This document shows, piece after piece, positions 17,405 to 27,200 of a DNA stretch of 45,239 nt; position 1 is the stretch's first letter; each line of letters opens with the position of its first letter. Origin of the DNA: Chrysochromulina tobinii. Lineage: Eukaryota > Haptophyta > Prymnesiales > Chrysochromulinaceae. Where the stretch lies: NCBI GenBank assembly GCA_001275005.1, contig JWZX01002081.1, positions 1 through 45,239 of the forward strand. Direction: 5' to 3'. The notes beneath the pieces were generated by a model, which was given only the letters and a program-made list of their open reading frames with translations, did no database searches and was not told where the DNA came from. Both the position numbers and the translations under genes were made by a program.

Positions 17405-17463
17405 GTAAAACCGGACACTCACTTTTGACTTGAAGTAAAACCGGACACTCACTTTTGACTTGA
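17405..17463. repeat. 30-bp period direct duplication
   Basis: The sequence beginning gtaaaaccggacactcactt is present twice in a row (17405-17433, 17435-17463), running into the TTGAC array. Confidence 0.95.
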
Positions 17464-17509
17464 CTTGACTTGACTTGACTTGACTTGACTTGACTTGACT
17501 TGACTTGAC
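17455..17509. repeat. TTGAC pentamer array, 11 units
   Basis: Eleven perfect TTGAC units end 46 bases before the helicase ATG. Same unit and orientation as the array at 15499-15548. Confidence 0.97.
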
Positions 17510-17555
17510 TGCTTTGGCGACAACTAGCACAACGACTTCGCCCGAAGATAAAACC

Positions 17556-20500
17556 ATGCGTCCGGGTATGGTTCCGACCGCCGAGCAGCGGGCACAACAG
17601 GGCTTGCCTCCGCCGCCGCCACCGCCAGGCTTTGTTCATATGGGTGACGCCGCGATGCCTGGAGCCGGCCCGCCCGCCGCAATGATGGCGCCGATGTACA
17701 ACGCATTGCCAGGTCCGATGATGCCATTGCATCCATTCATGCCCCCTGGAGGATGGCCGCACTTGCCAGCTGCAGACCCGCACATGTATCATCCATATCC
17801 AATGCAGCCACAGCAGATGCACAGGTTTACGAGGCCGTACACCGCTAGAGACTACGAGCGGGCTGAACAGATGCAGCAGCAGATGATGCAGCAGATGATG
17901 ATGCAGCAGATGATGCCGCAGATGCACATGCAAATGCCGCCTCACATACCAGGACCGCCGCCATCGCAAGCGGCGGAAATCCCGCCACTGATGCAGGCAT
18001 CCATGCGCCCGCCAGCTGCAGCTGCCGTCGAGCCACCGATGCAGGCGTCCATGCGCCCGCCCGCTGCAGCTGCCGTCGAGCCACCGCCGTTCCACACGCT
18101 CCTTGACCCGTCGGCGCTGCTCGACCACCTGATTCTGCAGGCGCTCGAGCTGCCGGCGGCGCCCTCCGCGGACGGCGCCAAGCTACGCGCCGAGTGCACG
18201 CATCCACACCTGGGCATCGAGCTCAGTCAGGCAGAGCTCTCGTTTAAGCCAGCTGTGCCTGGCGAGGTGCAGACCATCGAGCTGGCAGTGACGAACACGT
18301 CAAGCGTCGCAGTGCTGCTGAAGGCATGTCGGTTCATCGGTCCCTTACCGGTACACGACGCCGCCGCGCCACCCTTTCGGTGCGAGCGCCTCGGCGGCGA
18401 CGGCGGCGTCGGGGCATTGCTGCCGCCTCGCTCAGAGCACACGCTGACGATCACGGCCACCGCTCCTGATGAGCGTGGCCTGGTGCGCCAGTGGCTGTTC
18501 GTGCAGGTGGAGGCGATGGAGGCGTCTGAGCGCGCGGTCACTGTGCACCACTTCGTGCTCGGCGCCACGATTGTCCTGTACACCATCCACCCTGACACGA
18601 GGACGCTGCTCTCGGCCGAGGCGGCTCCCTTTTTCCCACACGAGCTGCGCGCCCTGTGGCGCTCCCAAGCCCTCTTCGGGAGCTCGGCGCCGCATGCGTT
18701 TGGCCACGTTCGCCGGCCCAAGCTGATGCGCGCCCAGATCGCCGACACAGAGGACACAGATGTGGCGATTTGGGCGGGCGGACCCTTAGGCACGGTGGCG
18801 CCGAAGACGGGTGGACGAAAAAGTCCACTTGAATCCCTGCCGGGATTACCGCCTCGAGATCTCGACGAGCAGAGCCCTCTGGCAGCACAGATCTGGTCCC
18901 AGCTGTCGGCTGAACATCAGCTCAAGTCGGAGGAGGTGGACTGTGCGCTCAAGTCGCTCCTGGCGCGCGCAGCGATTGCAAGCACGTCCACAGCTGCGCC
19001 CGTGACGGCGCCTATGAAGTTCTATAGCGTCCATAGCATGCAAGCACGCCTCCAGAGCGTTGGGCGCGAGGCTGTCGACGCTCTCGGGCTGCTGCTCGCG
19101 CGGCTCAGCCTCGCGCGCTTGCACACACGTCGGCTTGCCACGCTGCTGCGGCTCGAGGCGCGGCGGATGGCACAGGACTATGAGCGCATGGACGTCTTCT
19201 CTGTCGAGGTACGGACGAGGCTGGACCGGGGGAAGACATGGGACGAGAAAGTCACGTTCACTGTCGAGGTGCCAGGGCTACAGGAGCAGCATCCGCCCGT
19301 GCAGCAAGGCGACGAGCTGCGGTTTCGGCTTGCAGACTTCCCTTGCTACGAGCTCGGATTGCGCGTCGCCAACGTGGCGCAGCGTACAATGCTCGTGCTC
19401 CAGCCGTCCCTCACGCGCCAACAGATCGAGAATGAGGGCGAGAAGCTCCTCGCCGCCATAGCGCTCCATAAAATCAGTCCCTCCTTACTGCCCGCCAGCT
19501 TCGACCGCGCGAAGGCACGCAGCGCGCTCCAGAGCCTCAATCGTTCCCCGGCGAGCCGACTCGATCGCAGCGGGGAGCAGACGCTGTGCCATCTGCGCTT
19601 CTGCCTGAACACGACGATGACCGCGTTCATGGAGCTCACGATGCGTCGGCTCTTCGAGCACATAGGCGTCTTCCACACGCTCGCAAACCAGACGCTCCAG
19701 CTCACACGCCTTCTCCCCCCCTCCCATTCCGGCCTGAGCCTCCCCTTCCAAGGTGCACAGCTGCAAATCTCTCTTGGTGAACTCGCGCTGCAGCTGCCAT
19801 GTCGTATGCTAGGGCTCCTCCACGCGGCGTCCCCGTGCCTGGTCGCTCTCGGGCCGTTGGCTGCCGATGTGGACCCAAGCATTCTGAACTATGCTCTCGG
19901 TCCTGAGCTGGAGGAGGCTGAGGTCGGCGAGTTTGGCACCATCACACCCGAGGTCATCGAGGCGAGGCTGAGGCGAGCGTGGCCATCGGGGGCCAGCGGC
20001 GTGAGTGCGAGCCCGAAGCCCTCCGAGACTGAGCTTCATCTTGCCGCCATCTGGGCCAGCAGCGAGGTCCTCATCTGGCCGAGACCAGCTGGGGTCAAGT
20101 CTCCGCCCTCGGGGCCCCCTTATAGCTGGAACGAGTCTTGGCGTCGCATCCCCGAGTTGTATCTGCTCGCCGCCTGCGAGCATGCGATCCTCGTGAGCAC
20201 GAGGGTGGCGCGCACCTGGCGGAGCCGGCGCGGCATGCCAGCGTACGCGGCCTCACGCGCCACGCGGCTGCAGCCCCAGCTGAACGCCGAGCAATGGCAG
20301 GCCGTGACGGACGTCCTCGACGGCTCGCACCTGGGCGTGCCTTACCTTGTCTTCGGGCCCCCAGGCACGGGCAAGACGATGGTGGTCCTCGAGATGGTGG
20401 TGCAGACCCTCGTGCACCACCCGCGCCCGCGCCTGCTCGTCACTGCACCGTCCAATGCGGCGGCGGACGTACTCGCCATTCGGCTGCACGAAAAGCTTCC

Positions 20501-22257
20501 CTTTCTCCACATGCGCCGCCTAGCTGCACAGTGTAACCCGAGATGCGTTCTCCCGTCTGCGTGGAGAGGGCGCGAGTGGTACGACGAGCGTGAGTGCATC
20601 GACTTGGTCTGCACGCTCGCGCAGATCACGCTGCTCGGCACCACAGGGCAGCTCTACGTGCTCGAGACAACGGCCGGGTCAGGCGCATCTGCCGGGCTGG
20701 AAGCGCGAGCCGAACCTGATGGCGTTGGGCATCTGGTCATGAAGCTGCGCTCCGAACTCGAGCCGAGCCACAAGCTGATCGCGGACACGCGCTTCCAGAT
20801 GCTCGAGCTGCTTGAGCGGAGCGGTTGCAGCCCTGCCCAATGCGACGCGTGCATGCAAGTCTTCGGCAGCTGGCGCGAGCACTCGGCGCAGCTCTCGGCG
20901 GCCAATCAGCTCATGGTCCAACGAGCTGGGCGAGCCCGAGAGGGCTCGTGGTGGGAGAGCGTCTGTCTCCAAGAGAGCCGAGAGGGCTCGTGGTGCATCG
21001 AGCTCGTCTGCGATCTCTACGCGCGGCTCGAGGTGGCCCTGGGTCGTCCACCCGACGCAGATGAGCTGTCGCACGCTGCGGGTGACGCAATGGACCCCGA
21101 CGCAATCGACCCTGGAGCCGAGGATGCAACGGACAAGCAGGAGGCGGCGAAGGCGGAGACGGAGACGGAGGCGTTGGAATACCTGCAGGAGGCTACGACG
21201 TCGGCGGCCCTGCGCAAGGCCCTCCTAGCAGCCGTCCACTATAGAGAGGTACCAGCGATCGCCGAAGCCATGCAGGCCGCCCGCCAACGTGTGCAAGAGA
21301 TGACCGTCACGGACAACAGCCATGACGTAGCCGCCGCTGAGGGAGACGATGCGGTAGCCAGCAGTGTCGGCCTTCAGCACGCTGACGCCGTCGCCATCTT
21401 GCGGGCCCAGCGCCATCGGTCGCTGGAAGGCACACGTGCCCTCACCCAACGCATGCTCTCTCGCTGGCGCGAACTGCCAAGTCCACCCACGATGCTGCGC
21501 CTGAACTCCATGCAGCGAACTCTCGACTCGGTCCCTTCGACGCTGCTCCAGTACTGTCAGCAGGATCTCGAGGTCGGCAATTTCTCGGTGCCGCCCCTCG
21601 AAAAGCTCCTTGAGTTCGACGTGATCGTGGCCACGTGCGGCGCCACGCACCTTCTTTATGAGGCGGGCCTGCCCTTCGTGTCCGAGTCGCCCAAGGTGCT
21701 CGAGACGGCGCTTGTGGAGAAGCACCACACTCCGCGGGTGGTCGAGACGGATGCCGACCGAGAGCATTCCCACGACGAAGTCCAGGCGCTCGAGACGGCG
21801 CTCGAGCCACCGAGCGCTCCTCACAAGGAGGAGGGGCGGTACCTTGAGAGGAAGAATGAGAGGATGCGCGTCTTCGCGGGCACCCTGAAGGCCCTCGCTG
21901 GCCTGCTGGCTGAGGCTCAGCAGGCGCCGACGCAAGTTTTTGGGTCGGGCACCAGCTCGAAAGCAACGGACGAGGCGGCGAAGGTCAAGTGGCTCGATGT
22001 CGATTGGCTCGACAAGTGCAAGGGGGCTATGCTCGTAGGTCACTTCACCCATGTGCTTGTGGACGAAGCATCGCAGGCACTCGAGTCGGAAGAGATGCTG
22101 CCCCTCGCCTTTGCAGGCGTAGGCTGCGCAGCGGTGCTCTGCGGCGACCACAAGCAGCTTGGTCCGGTCGTGCGCTCGCCTTTTGGGCGCGAGCACGGGT
22201 TGGGCGTTTCACTCCTCGAGCGGCTGATGCGACTGCCTGTATACCAACAGGCCGGCA

Positions 22258-22288
<31 letters not shown>

Positions 22289-23444
22289 ACCAGCGCCGAC
22301 GTCGGCCGCTGCGCCGTCGGCAGCCGCTTCGTCGTCCGCGCCCGCGCAGTTGGCCGCACCGCGCACGCGCTGCATGACCAAGCTGGTGCGCAACTATCGC
22401 TCCGCCGGTGCGCTACTGCAGCTGCCCTCAGAGCTGTCGTATGATGGCGAGCTTGTCGAGTGCGCCGACAAGTCGGTGACGGGCTCGATGGGCGCTTGGA
22501 CACAGCTGGTGACCGAGCACTTCCCACTACTCTTTTACGGGTGTACCTCGGCCCATTCGCTGTATAAGGTGGACGCGTCGTCGGCGCATCCATCCTCTTC
22601 GTACCGCAATGTGACGGAGGCCGAGAAGCTGGTCGACTTGATCGAGTCGCTCCTCGCTCAGGAGATGAATGTGGCTCACACGGGTGCTGAGCGGCCGCGT
22701 GAGTGCACACGTGAGGAGGGAGAGGAGGTGGAAGCCGCGGAGAAGGCCGAGAGGCCCAGCATGCCTGCGGACCTCGTGGCTGCTGCCTCGAAGGACGCTC
22801 AAGCGCACCTCGTGGCTGCTGCCTCGAAGGACGCTCAAGCGCCGGCGCAGTCGAGAACGGCAGCGTCCGCCACGGTGGCGGGTGGTGTCCCTCGACGGCG
22901 TATTACGACCAATGACATCGGCGTCGTGACGCCGTTTCGAGCACAGGTGCTGCATGTGCGCAACTTGCTACGTCGGCGTGGATACGGCGCGGTGCGAGTG
23001 GGTACAGTGGACGACTACCAAGGGCAAGAGGAGCTCATTATCATCATCTCGACGGTGGTCGGCTCCGCGAACACGCGCTCGATCGGCACGATGGCCCACG
23101 GGCTCATGGCGTCCCCACAGCGCTTCAATGTGGCCATCACGCGTGCCAAAGCGCTCCTTGTCATCGTGGCTGATCCGAATGCACTGTGGGAGGACACGCA
23201 CTGGCGCAAGCTGCTCCAGTACGCAGTGGACAACCGTGCTTACCGAGGCTGCGCGCATCCGTTGCTGCCCACGGGCGCCGACGACAACGCCGTGGACGCA
23301 ATCGCCTCCCTCATCTCCCAGGCAGCGCGGCGCACGCTGCTGGGAGGGGGGCACGCACGCGCCATGTTCCCCGGGCTCGACTCGTCCTTAGGGGCGGGCG
23401 ATTATGACGACGTCGAGGAAGAGCAGGGGTGGAAGATGTACTGA
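17556..23444 (+). CDS. MOV10/SDE3-like superfamily 1 RNA helicase with large insertions
   Basis: A 1962-residue protein of the UPF1-like SF1 helicases, closest in layout to MOV10/SDE3/HELZ, which unwind RNA 5'-3' and act in RNA silencing and mRNA decay. Residues 1-175 are Pro/Met/Gln-rich and disordered. About 210-330 form an Ig/ASH-like beta region (IELAVTNTSSVAVLLKACRF). Helicase motifs: Q-like LNAEQWQAV before motif I GPPGTGKT (934-941); Ia APSNAAADVL; Ic FDVIVATCGATHLL; II DEAS (1503-1506); III GDHKQLGP (~1530); IV LVRNYRS (~1610); V VGTVDDYQGQE (~1815); VI RFNVAITRAKA (~1856). The distance from motif I to II is ~560 residues, several times the usual, because of acidic, repeat-bearing inserts. 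The ATG at 17556 has A at -3. Convergent with the deubiquitinase. Confidence 0.92.
17992..18085 (+). repeat. in-frame tandem duplication in helicase N-terminus
   Basis: Two near-identical units encode MQASMRPPAAAAVEPP twice in a row within the disordered N-terminal region. Confidence 0.9.
22776..22845 (+). repeat. ~36-bp in-frame duplication in helicase
   Basis: LVAAASKDAQA is encoded twice in succession between motifs IV and V. Confidence 0.9.
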
Positions 23445-24205
23445 GCGGCGCACGGTCCTTCTGAGACGTGAGACTAAGAAGTGAGCTCTCAAATTCGATT
23501 GTCCATGGCTATGGAGCTGCACCTCGTCGCCACAGCCCACAGCGCACCGAGCGACGCGACGGCACCTTGTACCATTAGCAAGCTAGCATGAAGAGGAGGT
23601 CATGCGGGCGCCCATCGCACGAGGGCACCTTGTACCATCGAGAGCTGAGCATGAAGATGAGCTTCAGATACGTAGCAGGCGGTGGTGGCCGGTGCGGTAG
23701 GCCTCACTATCTCTGACTGGACCAATCTCGCTCGTCTCCGTGATCTCGCTCGTCTCCGTGCAGGGACGGTCTTTGCTGTCACTCTGCCCGCCGGACCATG
23801 CATGAAATCGAAGTAAATCAAAACGGCCTCGTCTAGCGACAGTGCGTGTACACAGGTTACACCCACACGTATGCGCGCAACTCTCCACGACGAACAAGAC
23901 TCTCCAGTCCGGACGTACAGGGTGGTGCTTATCCTCCAACGAAATCCCAACATGCAACACGAGGTGCTCGAAGAGCAGGTGGGTTTCGCTTTTTCGTTTC
24001 CCCCCGAGTGTGCTCGTGGTATGCGGTGCCTGCAGCTCGTAACCTGTACTGTACAACGTGGGCAGCGTCAGAGGTCCCGTCCCATCCACCTCAGCGGGCC
24101 GTGCCAAAGGCATCTTCGCTGTCCCTTTGTCCCATCCGACCGATGGCGCTGCTTGATGCAGACAGCATGCTGTCTTTGTGCACGTGCGCATCCCGGGCTC
24201 CCCAC
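23445..24205. other. convergent spacer with local duplications
   Basis: These 761 bases separate the stops of the two largest genes. They contain an imperfect ~65-base-period duplication (ggcaccttgtaccat ... agcatgaagag at about 23561-23594 and again at 23625-23660) and a 17-bp duplication of ctcgctcgtctccgtga at 23727-23760. No frame here looks like a gene. Confidence 0.55.
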
Positions 24206-27200
24206 CTAGTTGTAGAGGTCGTCCGCCCCGATGCCCGGCGCATCGTCCGCCCCGTACGCCATCGTGGCGTCGGCAGCGGGCGCACCGACGTCAATGCGCT
24301 CGTAGAGGAGCAGGTACGCGCCGCGCAGTACAGCCGCCGTACTTGTCGGGTTGTCGCATGAGAGGCTCACGTGCGAATCGTCGTAGCACGCCCACTGGTC
24401 GCCTTCGCCCACGCGCGCCGTGCATGTGTAGTGGCCTCCCCAGCAATGCTCACCATGATGCGACACGAGCGCGCGCAGGCGGAACATGGCACCGCCGGTG
24501 CTGTCAGCACCGCCCGCATCCTCATCGCCATCACCGTCACCGCTCTCTGTGTCCACCGCACCTGGGCCATCTGGCATCTCTGTGCCCTCGACCTCTTGCT
24601 CACCGTGCGTCGCTTCGAGGTGCGGCGCGAGGCTTAGTCGCTCATCTACGCGCACACGAGTCGTGAGCTTGGTGGCGATGCCAGTGCGCGGGTCGCTGTG
24701 AAACCGCTTGAGGTGTAGCATCAGGTTGGGCGGCAGCGGTGCTAGCAGCCGCTGCGACGCAAGCGCGCTCTCGTGGCCGCAACGCTCGCAACGTCGCTCC
24801 CGCAGCTCATCCACAAAGAAGCGCGACGCCAACGTGCTCACGTGCAGCCCGCCAGCGCCGCCTCCGGTTTCGTCACGACCACCATCGGCGTCGCTGACGC
24901 CACCGCCACTGCCCTCATCGTTGCCGCCACCGCTGCGAGGGCTCCCACCCCGGGCGTCTCCCCGCCCTGACTCGGGTTTCAGCGGGCCGTAACGCGAGCT
25001 GACTCCTACAGGCGACAGATGGAGTGCGAGCGGCGGCGGAACCATCCCGCCGTACGGCGCGCCGAGCGAAGAGCGGACTCGCGGCTCACGTGGGGGCGTG
25101 AACAGCCCCGCCCCGGCCGCGGCCGCGCCCAACCCACCGGCCAACGGCGAAGCCGGTGCGTCGTACGACCCGCCCACGACGATTCCCAGCAGCTCCTCCA
25201 CTGGAGCAAGCGGCCCCTCGGCCGCGGCGGGGTCGAGGCTAAAAAAAGTGCTCCCCGCCGCACCCTCCGTGCCCGCGTGCTCTTGCTTGTGCCCACCCGA
25301 CGTCGCCATCGTCACTGCTTGATCCCACCCGTTGTCGTGGGCGCCGCCGCCAGCGCCGCCATCGCCAGCGCTGCCTTCGAGACTGGCCACGAGCGCGAGG
25401 GCGACTTGTCGGTCCTCTTCAGACTGCGTGTTCCAGGTCGGTGCGGAGGAGCTGCTGAACAGCGCCATCTGCGCGTCCAGCTCCGCCTCAGTGACACCCG
25501 CGGCCAATAAAATGGCACGCTGCTCCTCGTCCGCGGCGCCGTCTTGGGCGTCCGCGGCGCCGTCTTGGGCGTCCGCGGCGCCGTCTTGGGCGTCCGCGCC
25601 AGAGTCGGCCGGCGTGTCGACGGCAAGTGCGCCGCCGCCGTGGCCGTCGCGGCGGCTGCCTGAGCTGGGGGCGCAGTTCGCTGGGCCGGAATGGGTCAGT
25701 GGGTTGCGCATCGAGCTGAGGGAGCGTTGGAAGAGATCAGAGGAACTGCCGTGGGCTGGCAGCACATCCCCTCTGCCGCGGAGCGGCGGCACATCCACTT
25801 TGGGCGCCGTGGTGGGCACGTCTCGACGCAGCCGCTGGTGCGCACGGGCATCGTCCAACCGATCTTCAGCGTCCATATCGCCGCCGTGGCCGCCGCCTCC
25901 GCCGCCGATGACGGCGAAGGTGGACCCTTCGTCGTTGAAGACGCCGAGGCCTTGGTTGGCGAGGGTGTCTGCGGCGCCACCGAGGAGGCCGAAAGGCCTG
26001 GGCGCGGCGGGCGCGGCATTCTCCGCGTCATCCTCGTTGGCGGAGTCGCCCGTGTCAGCCGCGGGCAGCTCAAACCGATTGCCGGGCAAGCGCACGCGCT
26101 TGCACGCAGCCCCGCTGCCTGCACCCGGGCCCAGAGCTCTCCCGTCCACGCGGTCGGCTTGGCCGCTAGCGCGCACCGCCACATCGTTGAGGAGCATCAT
26201 CATCGACGGCGATGCCTTCTCATCAAAGTGCGTCGCATGGCTGTGGAGCAAGCCGAGCGGCTCCGGATCGCCCCCGCAGCCAGCATCCGCACCCTGCTCG
26301 TACAGGCGTCGTATCGAGCGCTTGCCGTGACCGCTGACGGACGACGGCGAGCACGTATCGAGCGACGGCAAGCACTCATCGAGCGTCTTCGCCGGCACGT
26401 CCGACAGCGGCGCGTCGTCGAGAAGGTTGACCACGTCAGTAGTGGCGGGTGCCGTCCTCTCGGGCAAGTTGAGCGAAAGGTGGTTGAAGCGCTCCACAGA
26501 CGCAGATGCGAAGCCGCACGCGGTGCATCGGAGAGTCGTGCGCACGCGGAATCCAAAAGACATCTCGACGGGGCACGCAGAGCTCACACTCGCGGTGCCA
26601 GGCGTGCATGAGCTGTTTCGCTCCAAGGGAGGCACAAACGGGCCGCGCTGCGCCGAGCACTCGACACCCGTCAGAGGCGCGTTGAGGAGGGGAGGGCTGC
26701 GGCCTGTCAACTTCGCGTCTGTTGCTGCAGCCTCGGCCGCCGCCGCCACCTCCGCGTCGTCTAAGCAGTCGGCCGTCGTCGTGGAGTCCTCGCGCACCAC
26801 CGCCGCGTGCAAATCGAGCGCTGTCCCGCGCACCATCCCAGCCTCCGTGCCAGCCTCCGTGCCAGCCGCCATGGCACCCTGCTGCTCGATTAGCCGAACT
26901 CGAGCCCGGACGGCCCAGCGGCTGAGGCCAGCCGCCAGCTTGGCTTGCCGGAATCTGCCTGTCGCCTCGGCCGCTTCGGTCAGCTCGGCCGCCTCCGCCA
27001 CCTCGGCCGCTTCCGCCGCCGCTGCCACCTCGGCCGCCTCCGCCGCCGCCGCCACCTCCGCCGCCTCCAGGGCCTCGGCGGCGATGCGATCGGCGGCGCT
27101 CCAAATTGGACGGTGAGGTTCGTCAATTTCCATGTTGCCGTCGGCTGCGGCAATGCCATCGGCCTCGGCTCCGGCGGTGGCGTCGCCGGGAACGACGCTC

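Larger units (their letters stand above)
17143..17454. other. spacer between PC-esterase and helicase genes
   Basis: Holds a 17-nt echo of the PC-esterase gene (17201-17217), an 18-bp perfect palindrome (17295-17312), a 23-nt element shared with the glycosyltransferase promoter (17364-17386) and two copies of a ~29-nt sequence with a 30-base period (17405-17433, 17435-17463). It should contain the promoter and leader of the helicase gene. Confidence 0.55.

Noticed and set aside
21225-22196. Minus-strand frame of 323 codons inside the helicase
   Set aside because: Antisense to the helicase insert and to motif II; His/Arg/Leu-rich with no recognisable domain.
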